This document shows, piece by piece, positions 42,625-51,716 of a stretch of DNA of 64,000 bases. Each line of letters opens with the position of its first letter. Within the stretch, counting starts at the first letter, position 1. The translations under genes and the position numbers were made by a program. Source of the DNA: JAWLBM01 sp041687675 (GTDB lineage Bacteria; Pseudomonadota; Alphaproteobacteria; Rhizobiales; Pleomorphomonadaceae); the NCBI GenBank assembly GCA_041687675.1, contig JAWLBM010000006.1, positions 90,179 through 154,178 of the forward strand. The letters run 5' to 3'. The notes under the pieces were generated by a model. The model was not told the origin of the DNA and made no database searches. It saw nothing but the letters and a program-made list of their open reading frames with translations.

Positions 42625-42712
42625 TCGCGCCTTTCTCGAAGGCCTGGACAGGAAGGGTCCCCCGGATCGGCGCGTGGCGCAAGAACCTTCCGCCGTCGGC
42701 CGGCGGGAACCG

Positions 42713-44383
42713 TCACCCCGCGCGGCTGTCCGGTCCGCCGCCGATGCCGACGAGACGGCTCTCGCGCAGCGCCCCCAGCTCGTCGAGGATCGGGTGGGCC
42801 ACCGAGGCGAGGTGGGCGTTGATGCGCTTCAGGTCGCGCAGCACGTCGAGGTGCAGGCTGCTCGTCTGCAGGCTCTCCGGCCGTCCGGCGCGCAGCCGCT
42901 CGAAATGCCGCTCGGCCGAGACCCGCTCGACGGTGCGCACGTCCTCCTTCGCCTCGACCAGCCGGCGGGCGAGGCCCACGTCGCGGGACATGAACACCGA
43001 CTGGGCGAGCTGCAGGTTCTCCAGCGTGTGGGTGAAGAAGGCCTCGAGCTCCTCCAGCCCCTCCGGCGAGAACTCGAGCTGCTGGTGGATGCGCTTCTCC
43101 ACCAGCGGGCGGAGGCTGTTGTCGAGGATGTCGCCGATGTGCTCGAGGTTGATTGCATAGGAGACGATCTCGGCGTTTCGGCGGCTCTGCTCGGGGGCGA
43201 GCGGCGCGGTGTCGAGCCGCGCGCAATAGAGCTTCACCGCCTGCTGCAGCACGTCGACCGTATCGTCGAGGCCGTGCACGGCGAGGGCGGGCGCCTCGTC
43301 GTGCGACTTCAGCGCGGCGAGGGTGGCGGCGGCCATCCGGTGGACGAGGTCGCCGACGCGCAGGGTCTCGCGCGAGGCGGCGGCGAGCGCCAGCGCCGGC
43401 GTGCCGAGCGCCCGCTCGTCGAGGAACATCGGCGCGGCCGGCGTCTCCCGCCGGTCCGGGACGAGGCGCTCGACGAGCCGCGCCAGCGGGCCGACGAAGG
43501 GCAGGAAGACAATGGCAAGGGTGAGGTTGAAGAGCACATGCGCGGCCACCGGCAGCATCGCCGGGCCGAGCCCCTGGCTCGCCAGCGCGGCGCCGAGCGG
43601 TGCGTCGAGGGCCGTCACGACCAGCGCGCCGGCGGCGCGGACCCCGAGGTTGGCGATCGTCACCCGCCGGCCGGCGACGTCGCTGCGCGGGGCGGCGAGG
43701 AGCGGCGGGATGGCGCCGCCGAGGTTGGCGCCGGCGACGAGGGCGATCGACACCTCCGGCGGCAGGCTGCCGTCGGCGGCGAGCGCGGCGACCAGCAGAA
43801 CCACTGCCATCGAGGAGGACGACAGCGCGGCGAGCACGGCCGCCATCAGCACCGCCACCAGGGGCGCGCCGGCGAGGGAATCGAGGAGGTCGCGGATCGG
43901 CTCGGCGTCGCGCACCGGCACCGCCGCCTGGGAGAGCATCTGCAGGGCCACCAGCATCAGCCCGAGGCCGATCAGCGCCGATCCGGCGCCCCGTCCGCGC
44001 GGTCCCGACCGGAAGCGCCAGGTGATGTAGCCGGCCGCGATCAGCACCGGCGCCAGCCACTGGACGTCGAGCACCAGCACCTGGGCGACGAGGCTGGTGC
44101 CGACGTTGGCGCCGAGCATGATCGCCTGCGCCATGGCGAGGTCGAACATGCCCTGCCCGGCGAAGGAGGCGGTCATCAGCGCCGTGGCGGTGCTGCTCTG
44201 CAGCAGGAAGGTGGCGCCGAGCCCGGCGGCGAAGGCGGTGAAGCGGTCGCGCGTGCCGATCGCCAGCCAGAGCCGCAGGCGGCCGCCCATGGCTTCCAGA
44301 ATGCCGGACTTCACCTGGCCGAGCCCCCAGAGCAGCAGGGCGCCGGCTCCGACCAGGGCGATCAGCACCGCACTTGCGGACAT
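42713..44383 (-). CDS. Na+/phosphate cotransporter family protein with PhoU-like domain
   Basis: A 556-residue NptA/YjbB-type protein. Residues 1-300 hold membrane helices with the repeated QSSTATALM and SSSSMAVVLL motifs of the family. Residues 330-540 are a PhoU-like helical domain (LHLDVLRDLKRINAHLASVAHPILDELG). It exports or balances phosphate with sodium at the inner membrane. No phosphate regulator is next to it. Confidence 0.92.
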   Translation of the reverse strand: MSASAVLIALVGAGALLLWGLGQVKSGILEAMGGRLRLWLAIGTRDRFTAFAAGLGATFLLQSSTATALMTASFAGQGMFDLAMAQAIMLGANVGTSLVAQVLVLDVQWLAPVLIAAGYITWRFRSGPRGRGAGSALIGLGLMLVALQMLSQAAVPVRDAEPIRDLLDSLAGAPLVAVLMAAVLAALSSSSMAVVLLVAALAADGSLPPEVSIALVAGANLGGAIPPLLAAPRSDVAGRRVTIANLGVRAAGALVVTALDAPLGAALASQGLGPAMLPVAAHVLFNLTLAIVFLPFVGPLARLVERLVPDRRETPAAPMFLDERALGTPALALAAASRETLRVGDLVHRMAAATLAALKSHDEAPALAVHGLDDTVDVLQQAVKLYCARLDTAPLAPEQSRRNAEIVSYAINLEHIGDILDNSLRPLVEKRIHQQLEFSPEGLEELEAFFTHTLENLQLAQSVFMSRDVGLARRLVEAKEDVRTVERVSAERHFERLRAGRPESLQTSSLHLDVLRDLKRINAHLASVAHPILDELGALRESRLVGIGGGPDSRAG

Positions 44384-44470
44384 CCCGTTCCTCCTGCCGG
44401 GGCGGGCGCGCCCGCCGCCGGCCTCTTCGCGTCCTCTCCGCCCCCTTGCCCCCCGCCCCGCGCCCGCTGG

Positions 44471-45286
44471 TCAGGCGGCCGGGCGGTCCGTCGCCGGCGC
44501 GCGCCCGCGCGGGATCCCGGTCGCCTCGGCGACCTCCTGCGCAACGCCGGGCGCCACCGCCAGGATCGGGTTGCCGCCGGCGAGGAAGTCGTTGACGACC
44601 CCGCCGGCCTCCTCGACCAGGAGGATGCCGGCGAGGCAGTCCCACGCGTTGATGTGCAGCTCCGCGTAGGCGTCCTGCCGGCCGTCCGACACATAGGCGA
44701 GACCGAGCGCCGCCGAACCGCAGCGACGCAGGTTGACGCCGGTGGCGAGCAGGGCCGTGGCGGCGGCGATGTAGCGCTCATTGGGAACGCGCGGGGACCA
44801 GCCGAGTTCGACGGTGGTCGCCGCGAGGTCGGTGGTGCCGGCGACCCGGATCGGCCGGCCGTTGCGGGTGGCGCCCCGGCCGCGGCGCGCGATCCAGAAC
44901 TCGTCCGCGACGGGCGCGTAGATCGCCCCCATCTCAACTTGGTTCCCCCGCGCCAGCGCCAGCGACACGCAGAAGTGCGGGTGGCCGCGGGAGAAGTTGG
45001 CGGTCCCGTCGATCGGGTCGGCCACCCAGGCGAAGGCGCCGTCGCCGCTGGCGCCCTCCTCCTCGCCGACGAAGGCGTCCTCCGGGAAAAGCCGGGCAAG
45101 TTCGTCGCGCAGGTGGCGCTCCACGGCCGCGTCCGTCTCGGTCAGGAAGTCCTGCGGACCCTTCAGGGCGGTCGGCCCGGAGCGGACCGCGCGGAACCCT
45201 TCGAGGGCGATCGCGCCGGCGGAGAGCACCAGGGCGGAAAGGGCGTCGAATCGGGCGTCGAGCCCGGCGTCAGGCAATTCGGTCAT
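44471..45286 (-). CDS. Inositol-monophosphatase-family phosphatase
   Basis: A 271-residue enzyme. Metal sites are visible: GEEEGASG, then WVADPIDGTANFSRG (DPIDGT), and NAWDCLAGILLVEEAGGVV (WD-x-AG) at the C-terminus. It hydrolyses a phosphomonoester such as inositol phosphate, PAP or histidinol phosphate; which one cannot be told. The start at 45286 (MTELPDAGLDARF) excludes the long open frame upstream. It is divergent from a Nudix hydrolase. Confidence 0.92.
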   Translation of the reverse strand: MTELPDAGLDARFDALSALVLSAGAIALEGFRAVRSGPTALKGPQDFLTETDAAVERHLRDELARLFPEDAFVGEEEGASGDGAFAWVADPIDGTANFSRGHPHFCVSLALARGNQVEMGAIYAPVADEFWIARRGRGATRNGRPIRVAGTTDLAATTVELGWSPRVPNERYIAAATALLATGVNLRRCGSAALGLAYVSDGRQDAYAELHINAWDCLAGILLVEEAGGVVNDFLAGGNPILAVAPGVAQEVAEATGIPRGRAPATDRPAA

Positions 45287-45621
45287 GAAAGGCTCCGGAG
45301 ACGGGTCCGACAGTTGCACAAGCGTCCGATGCGGGCAAGCAGAGCCGGTTAAGGTCCGGCCTTGCGGCGGCGCCGCGGGACGGGCACCTCTATGGTGCGG
45401 TCGAAGGATGGCGAGCGAGGCGCAATGGGTCGATTCGAGCAACTGTTGGCGGGTGAACGCCGGGCTGCTGGCGCGTACGACGGCGACGAGGGCGCCGGAC
45501 GAGGCGGCCGCGCCCGGGCGGTCCTCGACCGGATCCCCGCCTTTCCGTCCCGTCGCGGATCGATGTCCCGGACCCCCGCGCCCCTGCAAGGCCGGCATCG
45601 CGCCGCCGGCGGAGGCCCGGC
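45287..45621. other. Intergenic gap, phosphatase / Nudix
   Basis: The 335-base gap holds a possible 66-residue frame from 45425 (see next entry) and otherwise no recognised signal. No clear promoter boxes were found. Confidence 0.4.
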
Positions 45622-45625
45622 GTGA
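45425..45625 (+). CDS. Possible small upstream reading frame, coupled to the Nudix gene
   Basis: A 66-residue frame (MGRFEQLLAGERRAAG...) with GAGG 5 bases before the ATG, whose stop overlaps the Nudix start (GTGA). The arrangement would give translational coupling. The product is basic and low in complexity, with no family likeness, so it may be a chance frame in GC-rich DNA. Confidence 0.3.
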   Translation: MGRFEQLLAGERRAAGAYDGDEGAGRGGRARAVLDRIPAFPSRRGSMSRTPAPLQGRHRAAGGGPA

Positions 45626-46080
45626 GCCCCGGCAAGGCCAGGGGCCGCCGGAAGGGCGAGGTCCTCCGGCAGGTGGCGGCGCTGCCCTACCTGCGCCTGC
45701 CCGACGGGCGCGTGGTGGTGCTGGTGATGACCTCGCGCGAGACCCGGCGGCCGGTGGTCCCCAAGGGCTGGCCGATGAAGAAGCACAAGAAGCACGAGGC
45801 GGCGGCCATCGAGGCGTTCCAGGAGGCGGGCGTGGTCGGGCGCATCTCCAGGAAGTCGATCGGCAGGTTCAACTACTGGAAGCGGCTGCCCGACCGCTTC
45901 GCCCTTGTCCGGGTGGACGTGTACCCGCTGGACGTGCAGGAGCAGGCGGAGGACTGGCCGGAGAAGAGCGAGCGGGACTACGTCTGGCTGCCCCCGGAGG
46001 ACGCGGCGCTGCTGGTCGACGAGCCCCGCCTGAAGTCGATCCTCGCCGAGTTCCGCCCACCCCGCCCGAAGAAGGGCTGA
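45622..46080 (+). CDS. Nudix hydrolase
   Basis: A 152-residue protein with a degenerate Nudix box: PKGWPMKKHKKHEAAAIEAFQEAGVVG, where the last glutamate of the QE pair is kept but the first is Q. The form PKGWPMK is typical of the diphosphoinositol-polyphosphate or alarmone-type group. It hydrolyses nucleoside diphosphate-like X compounds. The start is GTG with GGAGG 7 bases upstream. Confidence 0.82.
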   Translation: MSPGKARGRRKGEVLRQVAALPYLRLPDGRVVVLVMTSRETRRPVVPKGWPMKKHKKHEAAAIEAFQEAGVVGRISRKSIGRFNYWKRLPDRFALVRVDVYPLDVQEQAEDWPEKSERDYVWLPPEDAALLVDEPRLKSILAEFRPPRPKKG

Positions 46081-46375
46081 GCAGCGCAGGCCCCGGGTGG
46101 CGCGCGTCCCGGGCTGCGAATGCGGCATCGACCAACCCACGCAAGCCACCCCGGGAAACCGAGCACGCTGTTCCTCGCCTTCGCGGTCCGGACGCGGTCC
46201 GCGCAAGCCCCTGCCGAGGCGCCGCCTGCGATCGCGCGACCTGATCTCCGGCCGGGCGGCCCACGACAGGCCCGGCCGCCACCGCCCCGTTCCCTCTGAT
46301 GAGACCAACGGCGTAATTGACATAAATGACTGATTGTTTCAGCTTTTACGAGGTGCACAAGGGAGGACACCTCAG
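46081..46375. other. Leader and promoter region of the ABC importer operon
   Basis: The 295-base gap becomes more AT-rich toward its end. A perfect TTGACA is at 46317-46322, but no matching -10 box stands at the usual distance. A good ribosome site (GGGAGGA, 46360-46366) serves the ATG at 46376. Confidence 0.4.
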
Positions 46376-47548
46376 ATGAAAGGCATTCTCGCTGCCGGGT
46401 TGGTGGCGCTCGTGGCGGCAGGCCCCGCGTCTGCCGAAATTCGCATCGCCCATGTCTATGGCAAGACCGGCGCCCTGGAAGCCTATGCCAAGCAGTCCCA
46501 TGACGGACTGAGGCTGGGCCTTGAATATGCCACGGGCGGCACGATGGAGATCGACGGCGAGAAGATCGTCCTGATCGAGAAGGATACACAGCTGAAGCCC
46601 GAGCTTGGCAAGGCGCTGCTGGCCGAGGCCTTCGGCGACGACGACGCCCACATCGCCGTGGGACCTGTATCGTCGGGCGTGGCGCTGGCCATGCTGCCGG
46701 TGGCCGAGGAATACGAGCGCATCCTGATCGTCGAACCGGCGGTGGCCGATTCGATCACGGGCGAGAACTGGAACCGCTATATCTTCCGCACCGGGCGCAA
46801 TTCGTCCCAGGACGCCATCGCGAACGCCGTGGCGCTGGGCGGCGAAGGCGTGACCTTCGCGACGCTGGCGCAGGACTATGCCTTCGGGCGTGACGGCGTC
46901 GCTGCCTTCCGCGAGGCGCTGGCAGGCACCGGTGCCAGCATCGCGCACGAGGAATACGTACCCACCGACACCACCGACTTCACCGCTGCGGCCGAGCGCA
47001 TCTTCAACGCGATGAAGGACATCGGGGGCGAGAAGAAGCTGTTCGTCATCTGGGCAGGCGGCGGCAATCCCATAGGCAAGATCAACGCCATGGACCCCTC
47101 GCGTTTCGGCATCGAGATCGCGACCGGCGGCAACATCCTTGCGGCGCTGACCGCCTACAAGGAACTGCCGGGCATGGAGGGGGCCACCTACTACTACTAT
47201 GAAATCCCCCGGAACCCGGTGAACGACTGGCTGGTGAAGACGCATTTCGAGCGCTTCGGCACTCCGCCCGACTTCTTCACCGTGGGCGGCATGGCCGCAG
47301 GCATAGCGGTGGTCGAGGCGATCAAGCGCGCAGGCGGCGCGGACGACACCGAGGCGCTGATCGGGGCCATGGAAGGGATGGAGTGGGAGACGCCCAAGGG
47401 CACCATGCGCTTCCGCGCGGAAGACCATCAGGCGCTGCAGTCGATGTATCACTTCCGCACCGAGATCCAGGACGGCAAGGACTACGGCGTGCCGGTTCTG
47501 GTGCGTGAACTGGGCATTGCCGACATGGACATCCCCATCCGCAACTGA
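46376..47548 (+). CDS. ABC importer substrate-binding protein (branched-chain-amino-acid/amide type)
   Basis: A 390-residue periplasmic binding protein of the Leu/Ile/Val-type family. Signal peptide: MKGILAAGLVALVAAGPASAE. The family layout follows: IRIAHVYGKTGALEAYAKQSHDGLRLGLEYA, IAVGPVSSGVALAMLPVAEE, and a C-terminal GGMAAGIAVVEAIKRAGG. The longer frame from 46334 lacks a signal peptide, so 46376 is used. It feeds the four downstream ABC genes. The ligand need not be an amino acid: related systems carry amides, urea or aromatic acids. Glutamate codons GAA are frequent, unlike its flanks. Confidence 0.92.
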   Translation: MKGILAAGLVALVAAGPASAEIRIAHVYGKTGALEAYAKQSHDGLRLGLEYATGGTMEIDGEKIVLIEKDTQLKPELGKALLAEAFGDDDAHIAVGPVSSGVALAMLPVAEEYERILIVEPAVADSITGENWNRYIFRTGRNSSQDAIANAVALGGEGVTFATLAQDYAFGRDGVAAFREALAGTGASIAHEEYVPTDTTDFTAAAERIFNAMKDIGGEKKLFVIWAGGGNPIGKINAMDPSRFGIEIATGGNILAALTAYKELPGMEGATYYYYEIPRNPVNDWLVKTHFERFGTPPDFFTVGGMAAGIAVVEAIKRAGGADDTEALIGAMEGMEWETPKGTMRFRAEDHQALQSMYHFRTEIQDGKDYGVPVLVRELGIADMDIPIRN

Positions 47549-47564
47549 CGCGAGCGGCACTGCC

Positions 47565-47591
47565 GTGGCGCCCGGTAACCCCGGGCGCCAC
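47565..47591 (+). terminator. Hairpin between binding-protein gene and the ATPase gene
   Basis: An 11-base perfect stem (GTGGCGCCCGG with CCGGGCGCCAC) and TAACC loop follow the stop by 16 bases. In such importer operons a hairpin here usually protects the abundant binding-protein message or attenuates read-through to the ATPase genes. Confidence 0.6.
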
Positions 47592-47623
47592 AGACACTCG
47601 CCTATCCCCGACAGGCTGGATCG

Positions 47624-48388
47624 ATGACCCAGACGCTTCTGGAAACACACGGGCTGACCGTACGCTTCGGCGGCCATGTGGCGGTCGACCACGTCAGCTG
47701 CGCCTTCCGCGCCGGCGAACTGACCGCCATCGTGGGGCCGAATGGTGCAGGCAAGACCACCTATTTCAACCTGATCTCGGGCCAGATCGCCGCCAGCGCG
47801 GGCCGCGTCATCCTGCTGGGCGAGGATGTGACCCGGGTCCCGGTCGCGCATCGCTGCCGCAAGGGGCTGGGCCGGGCGTTCCAGCTGACGAACCTGTTCC
47901 CCAATCTCTCGGTCCTCGAGAATGTGCGCCTAGTCATCCAGGGCCGACGCAATCAGGGCTCGAGCCTGTTGTCCATGGCAGAGACGCATGTCGAGTTGAT
48001 CACCGCCGCGCGAGCGGTGCTGGAACGGGTGCGCCTCGACCACCTGAAGAACCAAACGGTCAGCGAACTCAGCCACGGCAACCAGCGCAAGCTGGAAGTG
48101 GCGATGCTGATCGCGCTCGACCCGGTCGTCTTCATGTTCGACGAACCCACAGCCGGGATGAGCGTGGACGAGGCCCCGGTCGTGCTGGACCTGATCGCCG
48201 AACTCAAGGCCGATCGCGACCGCACGATCCTGCTGGTCGAACACAAGATGGACGTGATCCGTAGCCTCGCGGACCGCATCGTGGTGCTGCACAACGGCGC
48301 GCTGGCTGCCGATGGCGACCCGGCCGAGGTCATGGCCTCGGACGTGGTGCAGGAGGCCTATATGGGGCGGGAACTGACCGATGTCTGA
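47624..48388 (+). CDS. ABC ATPase, LivG family
   Basis: A 254-residue ATPase: Walker A GPNGAGKTTYFNLISG, the LivG-like loop GLGRAFQLTNLFPNLSVLENV, signature LSHGNQRKLEVAM (divergent from LSGGQ, as in LivG), and a Walker B FMFDEPTAGM. It powers the importer. It overlaps the next ATPase by 8 bases. GAA codon use is again high. Confidence 0.93.
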   Translation: MTQTLLETHGLTVRFGGHVAVDHVSCAFRAGELTAIVGPNGAGKTTYFNLISGQIAASAGRVILLGEDVTRVPVAHRCRKGLGRAFQLTNLFPNLSVLENVRLVIQGRRNQGSSLLSMAETHVELITAARAVLERVRLDHLKNQTVSELSHGNQRKLEVAMLIALDPVVFMFDEPTAGMSVDEAPVVLDLIAELKADRDRTILLVEHKMDVIRSLADRIVVLHNGALAADGDPAEVMASDVVQEAYMGRELTDV

Positions 48389-49103
48389 TCCGATCCTGGA
48401 GCTGCGCGGCCTTCATACCGACATCGCCCAGTATCACATCCTCCAGGGCGTCGACCTGGTGGTGCCCCGTGGGCAGGTGACCATGCTTCTGGGCCGCAAC
48501 GGGGTTGGCAAGACCACGACGCTGCGGTCCATCATCGGCCATTGGCGGGCGAAATCCGGGGCGATTCTTCTCGACGGGCAGGACATTACCGGCTGGCCCG
48601 TCCCGCAGCGTGCCCGGGCAGGCATGGGATATGTCCCGGAAGACATGGGCATTTTCACCGACCTGACGGTCGAGGAGAACATGATCCTCGCGGCCGCGTC
48701 CGGGCCCTTGGATCGTGAGCGGCTCGACTGGATCTTCCGGGCCTTCCCGCCCTTGCGCACCTTCTGGGCGTCCGAAGCCGGGAACCTCTCGGGCGGGCAG
48801 AAACAGATGCTGTCGATCGCCCGCGCGATGGTGGAAGACCGACGGCTCTACCTGATCGACGAACCTACCAAGGGTCTCGCTCCAGCGATCGTCGCCACCA
48901 TGGCGGGCGCTCTGCGCGACCTCAAGCGGCAGGGCGCGTCGATCCTCCTGGTGGAACAGAACTTCTCGGTCGCGAAGGCGCTGGGTGACCGGGCGGCGGT
49001 GATGGACGAAGGCCGCATCATCTGGGCGGGAGGGATGGCCGAGCTTGCCGCCGACTCTGCGCTGCAGGAACGCCTGATGGGCCTGAGCATGGAGGCGCAC
49101 TGA
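48381..49103 (+). CDS. ABC ATPase, LivF family
   Basis: A 240-residue ATPase: Walker A GRNGVGKTTTLRSIIG, signature LSGGQKQML, Walker B LYLIDEPTKGL. It forms the second half of the ATPase pair with the LivG-like protein. It ends 1 base before the permease start. Confidence 0.93.
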   Translation: MSDPILELRGLHTDIAQYHILQGVDLVVPRGQVTMLLGRNGVGKTTTLRSIIGHWRAKSGAILLDGQDITGWPVPQRARAGMGYVPEDMGIFTDLTVEENMILAAASGPLDRERLDWIFRAFPPLRTFWASEAGNLSGGQKQMLSIARAMVEDRRLYLIDEPTKGLAPAIVATMAGALRDLKRQGASILLVEQNFSVAKALGDRAAVMDEGRIIWAGGMAELAADSALQERLMGLSMEAH

Positions 49104-49104
49104 C

Positions 49105-50136
49105 ATGACCGCCGCACCCGATCACACGCCCACCTTCTCCGACCTCGGCCTGGCCGAACGGCTGGACCGGGCAGCACCATACCTTCTGATCCCGGTGCTT
49201 GTCGTAATGGGTTTCCTCGCCATCGGCTCTCCCTCCTCGTGGCTGACGCTGACGGTCTCGGGCCTGGCCATGGGAATGATGATCTTCATCATGGCATCGG
49301 GACTCACGCTGGTCTTCGGGCTGATGGACGTCATCAACTTCGGGCATGGCGCCTTCATCTCCGTGGGGGCCTTCGTGGGGGTCAGCGTGCTGGTCGCCTT
49401 TGGCGGCTGGACCGGCGCGCCCTCGCTCGCGCTGAACATCGCCGCCGTGCTGCTGGCGGTCATCGCCGCGATGTGCGTCACCGGCCTTCTGGGCTGGGGG
49501 TTCGAACGGGTGATCGTGCGGCCGGTCTACGGCGCACATCTCAAGCAGATCCTCGTCACCGTGGGCGGTCTCATTGTCATCGAACAGATGATCCACGTGG
49601 TTTGGGGTCCGGACGAGATCTTCATCAGCCGCCCCGAGGCGTTGAAGGGCGCGGTCACCTTCGCGGGGGCCGCACTCGAGAAGTACCGCCTGCTGGCCGT
49701 GGCCTTTGGGCTGATCCTTTTTGTGGCCATGCGGCTGGTGCTGACGCGAACCAAGATCGGCCTGATCGTGCGCGCGGGCGTCCAGAACGGCGAGATGGTG
49801 CAGGCGCTGGGCTATCGGCTGGGCGTCGTGTTCATCGGGGTGTTCATCGCGGGATCGGCGCTGGCGGGCCTCGGTGGCGTGATGTGGGGCATGTACCAGG
49901 AAGTCATCACCGCCGGCATGGGCGAGGAGATGATGATCCTTGTCTTCATCGTGGTGATCATCGGTGGGCTGGGATCGGTCGGAGGCGCGTTCCTCGGCGC
50001 GCTGCTGGTGGGCCTGATGCAGAACTACATCGCGTTCCTGGAGCCGAAACTGGCGCTGGTGTCGAACATCGCGCTGATGACGGCGATCCTGATGTGGCGA
50101 CCGCAGGGTATGATGCCCGTCGTGAAGGCGAAGTGA
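49105..50136 (+). CDS. ABC permease, LivH family
   Basis: A 343-residue membrane permease. The region LTLVFGLMDVINFGHGAFISVGAFVG is the LivH signature, with GGLGSVGGAFLGALLVGLMQNYI near the end. Compared with classical LivH it has an N-terminal extension of about 35 residues before the first helix. It pairs with the LivM-like protein in the inner membrane. Confidence 0.93.
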   Translation: MTAAPDHTPTFSDLGLAERLDRAAPYLLIPVLVVMGFLAIGSPSSWLTLTVSGLAMGMMIFIMASGLTLVFGLMDVINFGHGAFISVGAFVGVSVLVAFGGWTGAPSLALNIAAVLLAVIAAMCVTGLLGWGFERVIVRPVYGAHLKQILVTVGGLIVIEQMIHVVWGPDEIFISRPEALKGAVTFAGAALEKYRLLAVAFGLILFVAMRLVLTRTKIGLIVRAGVQNGEMVQALGYRLGVVFIGVFIAGSALAGLGGVMWGMYQEVITAGMGEEMMILVFIVVIIGGLGSVGGAFLGALLVGLMQNYIAFLEPKLALVSNIALMTAILMWRPQGMMPVVKAK

Positions 50137-50137
50137 G

Positions 50138-51190
50138 ATGATGATCCGGCTTCTTTCGGGCGACACGCCCCGCTCGCGCATTCTCGGGGCCGTCCTGCTG
50201 GCGATCCTGCTTGCGCTGGCATTTGCGCCTTTTCTTTTCCCCGGCGTGCGGTCGCTGGAAACCGCGGCGCGCATCTGCATCTTCATCGTGCTGGTGGCAA
50301 GCTACGACCTGCTGCTCGGCTATACCGGCATCGTCAGCTTCGCGCACACGATGTTCTTCGGGCTGGGGGCCTATGGCGTCGCGCTTGCCCTGGTCCACAT
50401 GGGGCCGAGCTACGGTGCGGTTGCGCTGGGTACGGCTTCCGGCGCGGTCGCGGCGGCGGTGCTGGCGCTGTTGATCGGGCTTTTCAGCCTGCGGGTCAGG
50501 GCGATCTTCTTCGCGATGATCACGCTGGCCGTGGCGTCTGCCGTCGCGGTGCTGGTCAGCCAGCTCTCGGGCCTGACGGGCGGCGAGGACGGGCTCAACT
50601 ACCGCATCCCGCGCGAACTGACGCCCGCCTTCCGCCTGGGCGAGGTTGCGGGAGTCAGCATCAACGGAAAGGTGCTGAACTACTACCTCGTCTTCTTCTG
50701 CTCTCTCGCGCTGTTCCTTCTCTTGTTGCGGCTGGTCAATTCGCCCTTTGGCCGCGTTCTTCAGGCCGTGCGCGAGAACGACTTCCGGGCCGAGGCGATC
50801 GGGTACCGGGTTGTCTGGTATCGCACAACGGCGACCTGTATCTCGGCCGCCAGCGCGGCCCTTGCGGGCAGCCTCTTCGCGATCTGGCTGCGCTATGTCG
50901 GCCCCGACACCACACTGAGTTTCGAGATCATGCTCGACATCCTCCTGATGGTCGTGATCGGCGGCATGGGGACGATGTATGGGGCGGTGATCGGGGCGGT
51001 GGTCTTCGTGCTCGCGCAGAATTACCTGCAGTCACTGATGGGCACGGCGTCGGACGCCACCGCTGCGCTGCCTCTCGTCCCCGATCTGCTGAACCCCGAC
51101 CGCTGGCTTCTTTGGCTGGGGGTCCTGTTCATCCTGAGTGTCTACTTCTTTCCGACCGGGGTCGTGGGGCGCCTGCGGGGCAAGGGCTGA
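50138..51190 (+). CDS. ABC permease, LivM family
   Basis: A 350-residue membrane permease with the LivM signatures LLGYTGIVSFAHTMFFGLGAYG and GGMGTMYGAVIGAVVFVLAQNYL. Starts at 50138 and 50141 (both ATG) are possible. It ends the operon and converges on the RidA gene 52 bases away. Confidence 0.93.
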   Translation: MMIRLLSGDTPRSRILGAVLLAILLALAFAPFLFPGVRSLETAARICIFIVLVASYDLLLGYTGIVSFAHTMFFGLGAYGVALALVHMGPSYGAVALGTASGAVAAAVLALLIGLFSLRVRAIFFAMITLAVASAVAVLVSQLSGLTGGEDGLNYRIPRELTPAFRLGEVAGVSINGKVLNYYLVFFCSLALFLLLLRLVNSPFGRVLQAVRENDFRAEAIGYRVVWYRTTATCISAASAALAGSLFAIWLRYVGPDTTLSFEIMLDILLMVVIGGMGTMYGAVIGAVVFVLAQNYLQSLMGTASDATAALPLVPDLLNPDRWLLWLGVLFILSVYFFPTGVVGRLRGKG

Positions 51191-51242
51191 GGCCATAGCC
51201 GCCGCCGTGTTCGCACGTGCGCCGGCCGCGCCGGGCTTCGAC

Positions 51243-51716
51243 CTACCCGCCGGCGTCCGCCGGCAGGATCGCCGTCGCCTCGATCTCGATCATCGCCTTC
51301 GGCTCGACGAGGCGCACCACCTCGACGCAGGCCATCGCCGGGAAATTGCGGCCGAAGACGTCGCGGTAGGCGGCCCCGAGGCCCTTCGGGTCGGCGAGGT
51401 AGGCGTCGATGTCGGTGACGTACCAGGTCAGCCGGACGAGATGCTCCGGCCCGGCGCCCGCCTCGGCGAGGATCTCGGCGATGTTCTCGAAGGTCTTGCG
51501 GGCCTGGCCGACGAAGTCGTCCGGGAAGACGCCGTTGGCGTCCCAGCCGACGACGCCGCCGGTCACGACGATCCGGCCCTCGCCGGCCATGCCGTTGGCG
51601 TAGCCCCTGGGCTTGGGCCAATGCGGCGGCTGGAGCACGCGGTTCGGGTGCTCGGCCCCGCTGTCGCGGAGAACGGCCTCGAGCGAGGGGCGGCGGGGTG
51701 TGCGGACCTCGCCCAT
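51243..51716 (-). CDS. RidA/YjgF-family protein
   Basis: A 157-residue protein of the RidA fold, ending in the family's C-terminal segment VVRLVEPKAMIEIEATAILP; it starts (51716) in the stop of the flavoenzyme (ATGA). RidA proteins hydrolyse reactive imines, enamines or related intermediates. Placed after a bifunctional 2-aminobenzoyl-CoA-like oxygenase, it may clear an imine product of that pathway, which is inferred. Confidence 0.88.
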   Translation of the reverse strand: MGEVRTPRRPSLEAVLRDSGAEHPNRVLQPPHWPKPRGYANGMAGEGRIVVTGGVVGWDANGVFPDDFVGQARKTFENIAEILAEAGAGPEHLVRLTWYVTDIDAYLADPKGLGAAYRDVFGRNFPAMACVEVVRLVEPKAMIEIEATAILPADAGG

